64,000 nt of DNA from Hepsetus odoe (taxonomy: Eukaryota; Chordata; Actinopteri; Characiformes; Hepsetidae), in the NCBI GenBank assembly GCA_017165825.1, contig CM029367.1, forward strand, positions 17,870,281 through 17,934,280, given 5' to 3'. Positions 36,401 to 48,689 of the stretch are shown here, piece by piece. The position numbers were made by a program, and so were the translations under genes. Within the stretch, counting starts at the first letter, position 1; every line of letters starts with the position of its first letter. A model generated the notes under the pieces. It searched no databases. It was not told the DNA's origin and saw only the letters and a program-made list of their open reading frames with translations.

Positions 36401-37712
36401 ATCATGTAATACTTCAGTGATTACATGATTTGACCAGAGTTTAACCAAGAGTTTCTTACCTTTTCTCCTTCATTCTCCCAGAGTCAATGACATAAACCAC
36501 ATCATCGATGGTAACTGATGTCTCTGCAATGTTAGTAGAGATGATGATCTTGGTCACACCCTCTGGTGGACGTGTGAACACTGCCTGTTGCTCCTCATTG
36601 GACAGAGAAGAGTGAAGTGGATACACCACACACCTACAACAATTACATAATATTTTCTGTAATCAAGCAAGGCATTCATCTAATTCATCTAATCATTTCG
36701 TTATTATTTCATACCTCTTTGCTTTTCTATTGTTGAACATCCTGTTAGACTGCAGCTGCTCATACAACTGCTTTATCTCTGCTAACCCAGGCAAAAACAC
36801 TAGAACAGCACCTGCAGGTGAGCATATAAGTAAACAAAATAATTAGCATCTCATTTACTGTATACATTTGAGCTTAAGATAGCCTAACAAGCCTGGAAGA
36901 GAACATTAACTGCAAATTCTGTTAATGTCAGCTAACACTGATGGTAAGATAGGGAGGGCCACCCATTTAGACAGAATGCACAACATTGCTCTAATAAACA
37001 ACATAATTTTAGATCACCAGCAGCAGGGATAAAAGGGACTTTAATCTTTAACATGTTCAGGGAGGTTGCAGCAATCAGAAATACAAACAAACAAACAAGT
37101 AAATTGCCATTATTGGCAAAGCAAAAAATCAACAATTCAGCAGCAAACAGTGTCAAAAATACTTTCAGCCATCTTAAACTACTTTCTGTAATTTACTGAT
37201 AAAGCAGGTAGATTAATAATCCCCTTCACCTCTTCTAATTAATTTAGCAGGCAAACAGGGAAACACTAGAAGTTAAACACGTGTCCTTGAAAAACAAATA
37301 AACCATTCAAATGATTATCTCATTATCAAGTGAATGCAACAGAACAAAAATAAGTCTTTTTAACTTGTCACAACTGTGTTGTTATTGGAGGGCCAGCGAG
37401 TCAATCCTGGATTAACATTCAGCAACAATTTATATATATTATTGTGGTATATACTGTATATTTGATCGCTACCTGGGGGGTAGTTGTGGTCTCCATCTAC
37501 AATCCACTCCAGGACACACTCCAGAAGATCCATGTTGATTTTATCCAGGTCCACTGCAGCCAGGGTTTTCACCACAGACTTTGAGTAACCTTATTACAAG
37601 GTAACCAAAAGCCTCATAGTTAGATCACAAAGCATTTGTACGGTACAGTTTAAATTACCTCTCTCAGTATTATTATTATTATCATCGTTATTATTATTAT
37701 TATTGTTATTAT

Positions 37713-37750
<38 letters not shown>

Positions 37751-38694
37751 TTTATAGACACGTGTATATAAATATTATTATTATTATTAATCATATTTAT
37801 ACACACACACAGTACTGTGCAAAAGTTTTAGGCAGGTGTGGAAAAATGCTGTAAACAAAGAATGCTTTCAGAAATATAAAAAATGATTGTTTATTTTGAT
37901 CAAGTTACAAAATGCAAAGTGAGCGAACAAAAGAAAAATTTAAATCAAATCAGTATTTTGTGTTACTACCTTTTGCCTTCAAACCAGCATCAATTCTTCT
38001 AGGAACACTTGCACAAAGTCAGGGATTTTGTAGGATTATGGTCGGTGTGTGATCAACCCATTTTACCAAACAGGTGCTGATGATCATCAATGTCACACAG
38101 AGGTTGAAACACAGTCATGTTTGGAACAAACGACCAGCCGAGTTCCTTCAAAAACTGTGTGCAAGTGTACCTAGAAGAACTGATGCTGTTTTGAAGGTAA
38201 AGGGTGGTCACACCAAATATTGATTTGATTTAGATTTCTCTTTTGTTCATTCACTGCATTTTGTTGATTGATGAAAATAAATGATTAACACTTCCATTTT
38301 TGAAAGCATTCTTTGTTTACAGCATTTTTTCACATCTGCCTAAAACTGTTGCACAGTACTGTATATATATCTATATATATATATCTAAAATAAATAATAA
38401 TAAAAAATTATATATATATATAAAAATAATATCTTTTTTTTTGGCCCTTACTTGGATATCGCAGTGTGAGCTCCTGCTGACTGAGCTGCTGGTCTGGAAT
38501 GGAATCTTTGACCGTATCTTTCCTCGTAAAGGAGGAGAATGACCAACCACAATCATCATCCATGTCCTCTACAACCAGCTGTCCTTTCCCAGCCTTTCCC
38601 CCTTGACTGGATGCATTCTGTTTAGCTGAGCGCCGATATGGGCTACCGTCCTCTATTACATACCTGATACACATATGCATTACAAAGACTCTGA

Positions 38695-38761
<67 letters not shown>

Positions 38762-41700
38762 CATGAGGATGAACAAGCATTTAAATTACAAAAGAAGGGC
38801 AAGCAAACTTGCAGAATCTTTCACTCTTTACCTAGTCTTAGCAATAGCATCTTCAAGGAAAAACTGCTCCACTGGGAATGTTCGTCCTGTTGGCAAGGGA
38901 TGGCAATTAATTAGTGACAATGTCATTTGTGGAGTGAGACTTAAATGCAACATATTACTACTTAATAGATACAGCTGAGACCCTACCTGGTATGTGGATA
39001 GTGGGGCAATTGTAGAAATACTGGGAAAAAAGGTCAGCATTAAGAGTAGCACTCATCAGGATAATCTTCAGATCTGACCTCTTCACCATCAGATCCTTTA
39101 GAACCAGCAACAGGAAGTCACTGGAAGACAAGTTACAAGTTACAAGTTACAGTATCACATGCCACACTTTGTATGTGTGTAAATGTGTGTGATCGCAATA
39201 ATTTTACCTCTCCTCTGTGCGCTCATGAACCTCATCCACAACCACATGTGTGACACCACAGAGCTCAGCATCCCCTTCCAACCTTCGCAGCAGAACACCA
39301 GTGGTGCAGAATAGCAGCCTAGTACTGGAGGACTGGGCACATAAACAGAAATGCAGATTATATCTTAATATATTAAGTGAAACAGATAAGAAATCGAAGT
39401 ACCAATTAGAAATATACAACACACATTGAACTGTGCTATTCCCTGCCCCAAATACACTCAACAAAGGCAAAATATTCAATTGATGAGCTGGATTGGCTGG
39501 TTTAAAACAATTAGTGTAAATGAGCAGTGCTCCATGATTATGAAACACTGGTGTGTGTGTGTGTGTGTGTATAAACAGGGAAAGTATATATGTTGCATAA
39601 CTTTGTATGAGTGAATGCAAAATCATGTCTATAGATATTTGAACATTAGGAGTTACTAGCTGGGAGTTGAAATGAAGTAATAAATAAAAAATTGCTTTTG
39701 GCTTTCATCTTAGAGTATTTACATACAAAGAACAAGGAAAGAGAATGCACATTCTCAAATTAATGATCTGTTATTCAATGTGATTTGCAATACATGCTAT
39801 GGTAAACAGCTACGAGCACAATAACTTTGTCACTGTCCAAAAATGGGTGAATATGAATATTGCCACGTATACATCATGAAATTAAGGACCTACCCGGACA
39901 GTCTCCAAGCGTATCTGGTAACCAGTAGAATGGCCTAGAGCCTCTGCCCGTTCCTGAGAAACTCTGCTAGCCACAGCAATGGCAGAGATGCGCCGTGGCT
40001 GAGTGCAAATGATGCTGACCACACCCTCTGGTCGCCCTCTCAGTGAAGCGTCCAAGATGAACTGGGGAATCTGGGTGGTCTTACCACACCTGAGTTTAAA
40101 CAGAAACACACATCTACATGTAAAGCTGTTTCTAGTGATCAGATTAGACATATTGTGCAAGGTATCAGGCATACCCAGTCATCCCACTAATCACTAGAAC
40201 TTGACTCTTCTTCAGAGAGTCCAGAATGTTCTCTCTCTCCTCCCACACAGGCAGCTGGCACCTCTGCTGCTGCATGGAGCAGTAACGCCTAGAAGACTGA
40301 AAGACAAGAGGCCAATCATGCAAGGCAAATTTATATACAATGCCTATGGAACTACAAGGAAACCGTGCAGGAAGTCTTGGCAGGTACTGGAAGAAAGACA
40401 TTTACAAGACTGTATTACCGGTTTTCTCTTGAACTCTCTGCACAGTTTCCTGTTCTCTTGCAGCATATCTTCAGCTCTAATTGCAGCATTCTTCCCCAAA
40501 TTCTTCTTCCTAAAGTTCACATAGCTCTCATTCTCCACAGGAACGCATTCTTCGCTATCTTCATCATATTCCTCATCTCCATCTTCTACGTCCTCTCTTT
40601 TGTGGCATTCTGTTGAAATATAACCAATATTTCAAACAGGGTCTTAGTGAGGCTTCCCCCAACCACCCACCCCACTCCAAAAGACAAAGGAAATCTGATA
40701 AAAATTCAGCTGATTGTTGGGGCATCACAGACCTTGATCTTTACTTAAACAGACAGACTGATGTAGAACAAGATTACATCTTAAACTTCTAAAAAGCTCC
40801 TTAAAAGAAACTGTTTCTGGTTTCTTTTAAAGTAATAATTTTAAAGTTGTTTATTTATAATCATAAGCATTTTTCTTACTTATATAAATTTGTTTTAGAG
40901 TTTGGCTTTCTTATGACAACAACATCATACCTTCTGTACTTCTTCCTCTGAAATTGGTGCTCTCTGAGACTGGTGCGCTTGTGGATCTGGATGTAGCTGT
41001 AGTGCTGCTCTGTATGCTGTTTGCTACATTGCTCTTAGAGCTCCGGCCCTTCATTGAGGTGGCAGCAGCTGGAGCTAACACAGGTGGTGGGGAACTGTAT
41101 TTATGATGAGAACAGGACAGGAGCTCTCTGACTGGCCCATCTTCTTCAAGGCAGGAGATCAGAGTGTAGACCACTGGTTCACCATCTTGTGCAGCTGTAA
41201 GTGACTGGCTGAAAAGATATTCTGTCACATTAAGTCGTCCTGCTCCAGAAATTGCTTCATCAGTGGTACAAAAGGCAGCTAATGGTGGCTGAAAGGGGTA
41301 GCGGCTTCCTGGAGGAAAGCGGACTTCAAGCTGGTAAACAGGCGGTTCCATACTGCTGAAACCAGGCTGGCTGGGTCCGTATAAATCTCTAAGGCCGTTG
41401 GATTCTTTTTGGTTCTGGTGCTTGAATTTGCAGCGACTTCCAAACTTGCATCCTGATCCTTTTAGGTAGAACTTACACAACTGTGATGATGAAGATCCTG
41501 ATTGGTGTGCATCAGTATTTGACTGAGATGACCTTCTGTGGCTCTCAGTCAGCCACAGAAGATCCAGATCAATAGTCCAGACATGGTCACTGATTCGCTC
41601 ATGGAAGCGCTCACCATAGATTGCAGTTAAAGCAAGGGCCTCTTCCTGACGAAGGGCCACGCATTCCTCCTGGGAAGGAGGGTCAGGCACCTGAGGGACG

Positions 41701-43427
41701 AGGGCAGAAGAACCAAATTGCTCAGCGAAAATCTGAGTGAGGAGGAACTCAAGTGTTGCTCCTACTTCTCCTCGTCCACTGCCCTGTCTGGAGCCACATT
41801 CACCAGCTTCTAGGGCTTGTCTGCTTCGATCACGGTCAAAGCCATACCTATGACAGGTCAATGTAAAGATCATCATTAATCTCCCACTTCAGCAATGTTT
41901 CTCTTCTGTTCAGCCTTATAGCTTTTTCAAACAATTATTCAAGCATATATAATTAAGGACTGACTACCATTTGCTGATGATTGTTTAGATGCTGGCTTCA
42001 GTTCTTTCAGTGTCTGATTACACAGACATGTCAAACTGGGTCCACAAAATATTAGTATTGAGATTATGACAGTGCAGTTACAATAGCCTAGATACCTATA
42101 TAATTCCTAGATAATGGGGTTCCAACCATTCACGATCACCATTATACGTACTAATCATCTATCTGAACAACTGTAATCATCTGCAGCTGTTTCTTCAAAG
42201 GTTTGGAAACATGTTTCAAGGCAATAAGCCCAATAAGCCTATAATATATAGGCCTATAAAATATATTATCATGAGTTACACAGCCACTTAAAAGCACCTA
42301 CATGTAAAAGATTAACGAGGAAGCCTATAAACTCTATAACGAAATACAAAATCATCTGTCGGTGCATCTGCAGGCTCTGTTTTCTGAACAGTGGTATTAA
42401 ATATACATTAGCATCATCAAACTTCCAACTGTCAATTCAACAAGGATTTTTTTGAGCAACAGTAATAGCAATGCCATAAAATGTTTTGGAATGGAAAGGA
42501 ATGATTTGTCCCATGCAGAATTTTTGCTGAAATATTCAACTAAAGTTTGATATCAACTTTAACTTTAGAAAATGATTCTGACACTTCTGTGCGAGACATA
42601 GTGACCTCAATGGCAAGCTCATGAAACAATGTAGGCATAGAAAAGATCTGTACCTGCAAAGAGTGCCTAAAGCAAAGAGGGAAACAACTGGCTCTGGTTT
42701 GGCAAGTGTCTCTTCTTTATAATCTTCCTCATACACGCTGTCTTCTGCACACTCCACTCCATCATCATGAGTGCTCCAGAACTGACCTTCCTCACGATGG
42801 TCCAGCTCATCATACTCCTCCTCCTCTTCCTCTGGTTCACAGTCTGAGCCGCTAAAAGTAAAAAAAAAAATATATATCATTGTTACTGACAACCAACTGA
42901 TACATATAATTATATATAAATAATTTCTCTGTGCTGGAACTTTTTTCAAATACCGTTTATCAGCAAGTATTACAGCTCAAGTAATAATTTCAGAAATACC
43001 TGTTTGGAGCGTTGTATTCCTGACTCTGAAGTTCTCTCAGTAGTTCTTTGACTTGCAGCTGATTTTCTGATGTCATGTGTATCTTCTGTAGTGGAAGGTG
43101 AACCTGCTCTGGTCTGACTCGATCTCGCCGTTCATCACCTAGTCTGGGGCTGTCTCTCCTGGGCAAACCCTGACCTCTGCCCCGTCCTCTACTTCTACTG
43201 CCATTATGGCATGTGCCTCGAGCACCTGCTCCTCTGCTTTTGTTTGGTGGAGGTTTAAATGAGCGACTTGGTCCAAAGTCCAAACTGAAATCTTCTCCAT
43301 CATCCCAGTCACTGGCCCCTTTCTTTCCTCCACCACCTCCTCCTCCTCCTCCTCCTCCACCTCCCCCTCTGGGCTTATTAAACCGTCCTCCACCCCGGTT
43401 GGGTTTTGCTCTTCTCCTTCCACTCAT
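33431..43427 (-). CDS. dhx57: DHX57, DExH-box (DEAH) RNA helicase
   Basis: Putative ATP-dependent RNA helicase. Exons (minus order): 43427-43000, 42851-42654, 41847-40931, 40609-40419, 40296-40175, 40089-39894, 39332-39208, 39120-38987, 38886-38832, 38663-38452, 37589-37473, 36811-36715, 36633-36460, 36331-36131, 36018-35742, 35408-35313, 35223-35140, 35058-34921, 34722-34648, 34544-34410, 34288-34088, 33574-33431. Phases join to 1438 aa (human about 1386). N-terminus is basic, with a run of 14 Gly; UBA-like segment about 209-253; RWD-like region around a CCCH zinc finger CKFYLKGSGCKFGSRCKFKH (333-352); acidic linker; Walker A GMTGCGKT (616-623); DEVH box (717-720); MSATLN; STNIAETSVTI; QRKGRAGR; HA2/OB-fold C-terminus with GGGQVNVELQRGEF. 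A stretch between helicase motifs (exon 10) is diverged and acidic. Start MSGRRRAKP follows an acceptor-like TTTTTAG|GAAAAG, so a 5' non-coding exon is likely upstream. Confidence 0.97.
37660..37803. repeat. (TTA)n/(ATA)n microsatellites in a DHX57 intron
   Basis: Two trinucleotide blocks of opposite sense: TTATTATTATCATCG...ATTATTATTATTATTG, then AATAATAATA, then ATTATTATTATTA. Together they can fold into a hairpin. They lie 70-210 bases upstream (minus sense) of the exon at 37589-37473. Confidence 0.85.
37810..38361. mobile_element. Fold-back Tc1/mariner-like non-autonomous element 2 in DHX57 intron
   Basis: CAGTACTGTGCAAAAG at the left and its inverted form at the right (GTTGCACAGTACTG), followed by TA. 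Arms of about 200 bp are imperfect inverted copies. The centre reads TTTGTAGGATTATGGTCGGTGTGTGATCAACC, as in element 3. Confidence 0.85.
38699..38757. repeat. (AT)n microsatellite inside a 168-bp DHX57 intron
   Basis: About 29 AT units between exons 38886-38832 and 38663-38452. It ends 35 bases from the downstream acceptor. Confidence 0.95.
39551..39570. repeat. Short (GT)n in DHX57 intron
   Basis: About 10 GT units, read directly. Confidence 0.85.
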
Positions 43428-43477
43428 AACTAGCTGCTTTTCCTAAAAAGATAAATAAATTACACTAATAAGTGAAA

Positions 43478-43729
43478 ATGAAAATGACAACCCTTGTCGT
43501 TGCGAGGTCACAGCACAGCACACAGTGAACCACCACGAAATTGGACCTCTGCATTTAACCCATGCAAACACTGTGCAGCAGTGGGCAGCTATTGAAAGCG
43601 CCCGGGGAGCAGTGACGGGGATGGTACCTTGCTCAAGGGTACCTCAGGGCAACCTACTGGTGGGGAATCGAACCCACAATCTTCCGATGCAAGTGCAACT
43701 CCCGAACCACTAGGCCACCACTGCCCATC
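43478..43729 (-). mobile_element. tRNA-derived SINE (family A) just upstream of the DHX57 start exon
   Basis: Antisense copy: tail GTGAAAATGAAAATGACAACCC, central AGGGTACCTCAGGGCAACC, head AACCACTAGGCCACCACTGCCC. If DHX57 has a 5' non-coding exon, this copy is inside its first intron. Confidence 0.85.
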
Positions 43730-44063
43730 AAGCTCCAAGCTAATGCTGCATATGCATCTCTAATAACTTTACAGTAAAGGTTTTATTTATTTATAGTTTA
43801 CAGATGATAAAACAAAAAAGCAAAAGGGAAACATGTTACCGATTATAGCGCTGATATTTCTTGAATGTCCTTTCAGACCGCTCAATGAAATTAATTTTCA
43901 TTTAGATCAAGCTTTTTACATTTGGTGCTTATGTAAAGAAAATAATCTCCACAAAACATTTAGAGGTGAAAAATGCTTCTAATGAAGGCTATGTGTACGC
44001 ATTTACATATATATATGGATATGGCAATATAATTTATTTAAATATTATTAATATAAAAGTTCT
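43730..44063. other. Non-coding sequence upstream of DHX57
   Basis: AT-rich; no exon seen. Confidence 0.4.
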
Positions 44064-44195
44064 GCGATGGGCTGGCGACCTGTCCAGGGTGTGTCCCCCG
44101 TCCTTCGCCCTGTGTGAGCTGGGCTGGACTCCAGCACTCCCCCACGACCCCGTTTGGGACAAGCGGCAGAAACTGAATGACTGACTGACTAATAT
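44064..44195 (+). repeat. Tail fragment of the dispersed repeat also seen at 15500
   Basis: GCGATGGGCTGGCGACCTGTCC...GGACTCCAGCACTCCCCC...GGGACAAGCGGCAGAAACTGAATGACTGACTGAC, a widespread vertebrate/fish repeat 3' tail. Confidence 0.65.
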
Positions 44196-44225
44196 AAAAA
44201 TTCATATTGATTTTTTTTTAAACAT

Positions 44226-44345
44226 ATGCATCTATTAAAAACTTCAATGAAAGTGACAGTGATGTTTTCCAGAGTATCTGTAGAAAATACAATAATAATA
44301 AATTTAAAAAATCATTTCGACTTCATTTCTGTTTACTTTACTTTG
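44226..44345 (+). repeat. Diverged duplicate block, copy A
   Basis: Shares TGCATCTATT, then a 37-base stretch (44244-44280, one mismatch), then CGACTTCATTTCTGTTTACTTTAC, with copy B at about 45690-45852 in the same order and orientation. Confidence 0.75.
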
Positions 44346-44495
44346 CAATTATTTTTATTTTAAAAAATAATCATAAAATGCATTTAGTAATGATCTGATG
44401 CAGAACAAACTGAGCTGGGCAGTATGGCAGTAATTGCTGTTTGAAATAAATTACTAATAAAATTCATGAATATTCAAATTCTTAATAATACTCTG

Positions 44496-44730
44496 TGGGG
44501 CAGCGGTGGCCTAGTGTTTAGGGAGAGGGCCCCACGATCGGAAGATCATGGGTTCTAATTCCTGTAGGTTGCCCTGATGTACCCTTCAGCAATGTACCAT
44601 CCCCATCACTGCTCCCTGGGTGCTTTAAATATATGCCCCCTGCTGCACGGTGTGTATGGGGTAAGAGCAGAGGTTGTGTTTTGTTGTGGTTCACTGTGTG
44701 CTGTGCTGTGCAATGACAGATGTTGATGCT
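44496..44730 (+). mobile_element. tRNA-derived SINE (family A)
   Basis: Head GGGGCAGCGGTGGCCTAGTGTTTAGG, central GGTTGCCCTGATGTACCC, tail GTTGTGGTTCACTGTGTGCTGTGCTGTG. Confidence 0.85.
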
Positions 44731-44876
44731 GATGTTAAAAAAAAAAAAAAAGATATTTTTGTGGGAATCCTGTCTCCTTCTTCTCCATTTAGACCAGGAA
44801 GATTCAAATAAATGATGCTTTAAATTATAATGTTTCCTCTTCCGCCACTTCTAGGAGCCTCACTCTCAACTTCCAG

Positions 44877-44913
<37 letters not shown>

Positions 44914-45689
44914 TCGACATGTACACAAACAGACCGTCTCAGCTGCTCTGTTTTGAGCGGGTCTTTATCAGTAGCACTGCTCCTCGATGGGACCAAATCT
45001 GTGTCCATAAGACACTTTAACAGGGCGAGCAGCAGGCAGTCTGTTCACAGAGCGTTTCCTCTCTGGAGCTGCACAAACTCCACAGCAGCTCCGAAGATCC
45101 ACTGGGAGGAGAAACGCTTCCTAAACCCAGTAAAACAGAAGTGAAAAAGATCTGATAACTCACAATTCATCCCTCAAAGCGCAAATCTGGACCACTGACA
45201 GCCGAACTCAGCCACAGGAGCAAGAGGGGGAAACGTTTGATGCACATAAATTAGTGTTCAGTTCCGATTCACACTTTTCAAAATAAAAGTCCCAGTAGAA
45301 CGACCGTTCTAGAGTTTAAATGAGTTAAGACATCTGATCAGTTTTAGCACAATTTGAATTGATGTATCTAATTTTTAAATACAAATGTGAATGCATTTAA
45401 TATGTATAATGAAATGTATGATAATTAAAATCTATTATTATTTTAAATTAAATCCATTTGAATTATCAAAAGGCTCGAAGAGCTCCCTAATCCCTACACA
45501 GGGTCCTAAACACTTTGGCTCTCGCAGCAAATCTGTTCACTGTTTATCCAGTTACGGTTTCTTCTTCATTTCATGATTCTTGGTTAGACATATGATGCAC
45601 TGTTATTATGCAGGATACGTTGTTTCAGCGACCTACATAGTGTGCTAAGTAGGGAGTAGAGAGCTATTTGGGATGCAGCCTGGGATGCT
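44731..45689. other. DHX57-CISD1 intergenic, possible DHX57 first exon
   Basis: Contains an (ATC)n repeat at 44877-44910. On the minus strand a donor-like GAATT|GTGAGTTATC near 45167 could end a DHX57 5' non-coding exon in the GC-richer patch 45160-45260. No protein-coding exon is supported. Confidence 0.3.
44877..44910. repeat. (ATC)n microsatellite
   Basis: About 11 CAT/ATC units, read directly. Confidence 0.9.
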
Positions 45690-45852
45690 TCACGTGCATC
45701 TATTTTAAACGAATCAATGAAAGTGACAGTGGTGTTTTCCAGAGTATCTGTAGTAGGAATAATCTTTTGGCCAGAATAAAAAAATTGGAGCGACTTCGAG
45801 AAATAAAAGGCGATTAAAAATGCGACTTCAATTCTGTTTACTTTACCGTATG
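45690..45852 (+). repeat. Diverged duplicate block, copy B
   Basis: Partner of copy A at 44226-44345; includes an additional roughly 40 bases between the shared segments. Lies 170 bases upstream of the CISD1 start codon. Confidence 0.75.
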
Positions 45853-46023
45853 CGTCTTTTAGTTGCAGGATTGATACACTTGAAGCAGCCAGACAACAAC
45901 ACCCCCCCAACCTCCCCCACCCCCGGTTTAAATTAAAGATCTTCAGGAGACGCACGGTCTGAAACACAGCGGGCAGCACGCGGTTTTCAGAGGCTCTGAC
46001 CAAAACACTAGTCCGGCACAGCA
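45853..46023 (+). promoter_or_regulatory. CISD1 proximal promoter / 5' UTR
   Basis: GC-richer sequence with a C-rich run (ACACCCCCCCAACCTCCCCC) directly upstream of the CISD1 start codon. Confidence 0.4.
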
Positions 46024-47344
46024 ATGAGTAGGTCGAACAGTCTGTCCAAAGGTAATGTTCACAAAACGAAGCATTAGCGAGTTTCAGTTAGCGCTCCAGT
46101 GACCTTGCTGCTTTTAGTTTGTGTGTGTTTGCCGACGGTAGCTGTTCAGTTAGCTGTTAGTGTTCACTCCCCTTATTTTTCCAGCTGTGGAGCTGCTGCT
46201 TTTCGTCGTGTCTTCAGCTCTCTACACCAGACGGCAAGACTGTCGAAGTGTGTTAAGAAATACACGCGAAAACCCGCCTTGTTCAGCCGCGACAAGGCTA
46301 GTGTGAGTCGTGTTGTTTAACCTTCGCGAGCTCACTGTTGCCAAGCGGGCCGCCGATCACGTGACACTGTAAGGCGATCACGCCGATTAGGACCGGTCCT
46401 TTCAGCCCGAACCCACTGGGTTGTGTGTGTCTGAGACTGTCGATCAAATCTCCTGCATAGGCAGCGACGGAGAACTTTATCTGGCTGTCTCTTGTGTTTC
46501 TCTCAACAGCTGAACTGATAACGGCGCTCTCCGTCACTGCTGGAGCTGCAGCGGTGGGAATCCTGCTCTACAAAACCTTCTCCAAATCGAAATGTGCAAA
46601 ACCAAAGGTGAACCTGGATCTGCAGAAAGACAACCCCAAAGTGGTGCATGCATTTGACATTGAGGACCTTGGTGATAAAGCAGTGTACTGTAGGTGCTGG
46701 AGGTCCAAAAAGGTAAGATGATTCTCCAGAGCAGGGCTGCATGAGTCCATGGGTGATTCTGGGTGGTGCTCCGTCCTGCACAGCATCCTTCTGCTGTGTA
46801 GCAGAGTTCATGGTCAGTCAGGTTAACTGAGCTCTTGGAACAATGCTTGATCAGCCACTACATTAAAACCTCGAACAGGTGACTTAAACAACTCAGATTA
46901 GTTTAGCCTGTTTTTCTGACAGTGAGCTCTGTCAAGGGGTGCAATATATTATGCAGCAAGTGAAGTTCTTGAAGGTGATGTTTTCACTCTGGAATGAGCC
47001 AAATTTGAACTGGCAGCAGGATCAGGGTGCCCAAGACCTGCTGGTCCAACTGGACAGACAAGCTATTGTAGCGCAATTTGTTTTTAAGAATCACTTTAAG
47101 TAAAAAAAATATGCAAGCTATTTTCATTATTTTACATTAGCTTTATGAGCTGTTAAGAACATGTTGGGAAAAGTATATGAATAGCAGCCAAATGTTCCTG
47201 TGTGTGATGTTGCACAGCTATAATAAAATGATCCCATTTGTTTCTGTCTTGCAGTTCCCATACTGTGATGGTGCCCATGCAAAACACAATCAGGAGACGG
47301 GCGACAACGTAGGTCCTCTGATTATAAAGCGCAAGGAGGCATAA
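46024..47344 (+). CDS. cisd1: CISD1 (mitoNEET), CDGSH 2Fe-2S outer mitochondrial membrane protein
   Basis: Homodimeric outer-mitochondrial-membrane Fe-S protein linked to iron and redox homeostasis. Exons: 46024-46051, 46510-46712, 47255-47344, joining to 106 aa (human 108). N-terminal signal-anchor helix LITALSVTAGAAAVGILLYKTF (about 13-34) followed by basic residues, then the soluble NEET domain KDNPKVVHAFDIEDLGDK. The full ligand set is present: CRCWRSKKFPYCDGAH with Cys70, Cys72, Cys81 and His85 (human 72/74/83/87). C-terminus NVGPLIIKRKEA. The first exon encodes only MSRSNSLSK plus one base. The anchor length fits CISD1 rather than CISD2. Adjacent to IPMK, as in human, but in tandem here. 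Confidence 0.96.
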
Positions 47345-47862
47345 GTGAAGGCGCACAGATGCTCAGGGTTGCTGCTGTTTATGGATGCACAGCAGTCTTC
47401 ACTTATTAAAGGTGTGGGAGAGATTTGAATATACTTGCCTCGTGTTCAGCTGAGCTCATACAATTCTTGAGGGTGTGTGTTGTGTGTTAAAAGATTAATC
47501 ACTTGTGCCACAAGTGTGTTAGCTTCTTGAGCCTGTTGTCTAAACTGTCTTCCATCATGCTTCTTTGAATTTTAGTTTTTTGCGTTCACTGTGTGTTTGT
47601 TTTGAACACAATTAGAATCCCATTCAACCACTAATACCTGTTCATGTTTGAGAGTGCATTAGCACTTTTACTTTTATGAACTGGTATTCTGGAATCGCTC
47701 ACTAGAGAATGCCAGGGTCTTCATTCCAGCTGCTATCCAGAAAGTGTTCTTACTGACAAGTTTAAGGATTCATTTCTTTAAATCTTATGGATAAAAAGCA
47801 CTTAATCTCAATCCTTAGAGAGAATTTTACGTTTGAAAGCCCTAAAATCCATGAAATTTGTG

Positions 47863-47868
47863 AATAAA
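47863..47868 (+). terminator. CISD1 proximal poly(A) signal
   Basis: AATAAA 519 bases after the CISD1 stop. Confidence 0.5.
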
Positions 47869-48683
47869 AGTACTGAACTGAGTCTGGAGTGTCGTGGACT
47901 GCAGTTAGATTCATCTGGTTGTTGTGCAAATTTTGCACAAAGTATAAATCATCTTGGAGAGTTCAACATGAAGTCTACTTGAATGAGCTTTGACAAGATT
48001 TTTGGGGTGTTTAGTGTACATATTAAACAATAAAGAAACTTGTATAACAAAACTTTCAAATCAGATCTGTTTCCTTTTGCTGCCTGATTAGCCTCATGTT
48101 GAAGCATAACACAGATGTGATTTTGGATTACGTGCATTAAGGTGAATGATTTTATAACTAAAGGATTGTAGTATCTTGTGGGGTCTTTTTCTTTTCTTCT
48201 CTCTTTCTCTCAGAGAACCTGGTTTGTCTGCGTAAGTGAAGCTTGTGTCCCTCTTCAGCTCAGCCTTGTTGGTAGTGCAATAAGTTATACCAACTAGTTC
48301 AATTTGTGATTAATTTGCCAATGAACCTTCACATGTGACCTTAAATAGCGCTACTAATGTGTATGAAATCTATTTTTGGGGCGATATCACTACACGGTAA
48401 ACACATTGGTTGATGCTTGACTTTTGTCTGACGGAAGTGATTGTATGGCATTTGACAGATTGTGTAAATACCTGTGATTTAACAGTGGCTAATTCCAGTT
48501 GTTTTAATTATTTGGATGGTACTTAATCTAGTACCTTAAGTGTGGTAATTTCTTTGGTACTACTTTCTTGTTATCACTGCTTTCATTCTTCCACAGTTGG
48601 TCAACTAAACCCAGAATACCTCCTTGTGATCTTTTTTTTTTCTCTTTTTCTTTTTTGATTTATTTTCTGTAATTGAATTTGTC

Positions 48684-48689
48684 AATAAA
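48684..48689 (+). terminator. CISD1 distal poly(A) signal candidate
   Basis: AATAAA 1.3 kb after the stop, followed by a TGT-rich downstream element (TCTGTCATTTCTGTGTACTG). Confidence 0.4.

Noticed and set aside
44830..45144. 104-codon frame with a poly-Ile run
   Set aside because: The Ile run is just the (ATC)n microsatellite; no homology or splice support.
45584..46024. 146-codon minus-strand frame opposite the CISD1 promoter
   Set aside because: Overlaps duplicate block B and the CISD1 first exon; no recognised protein.
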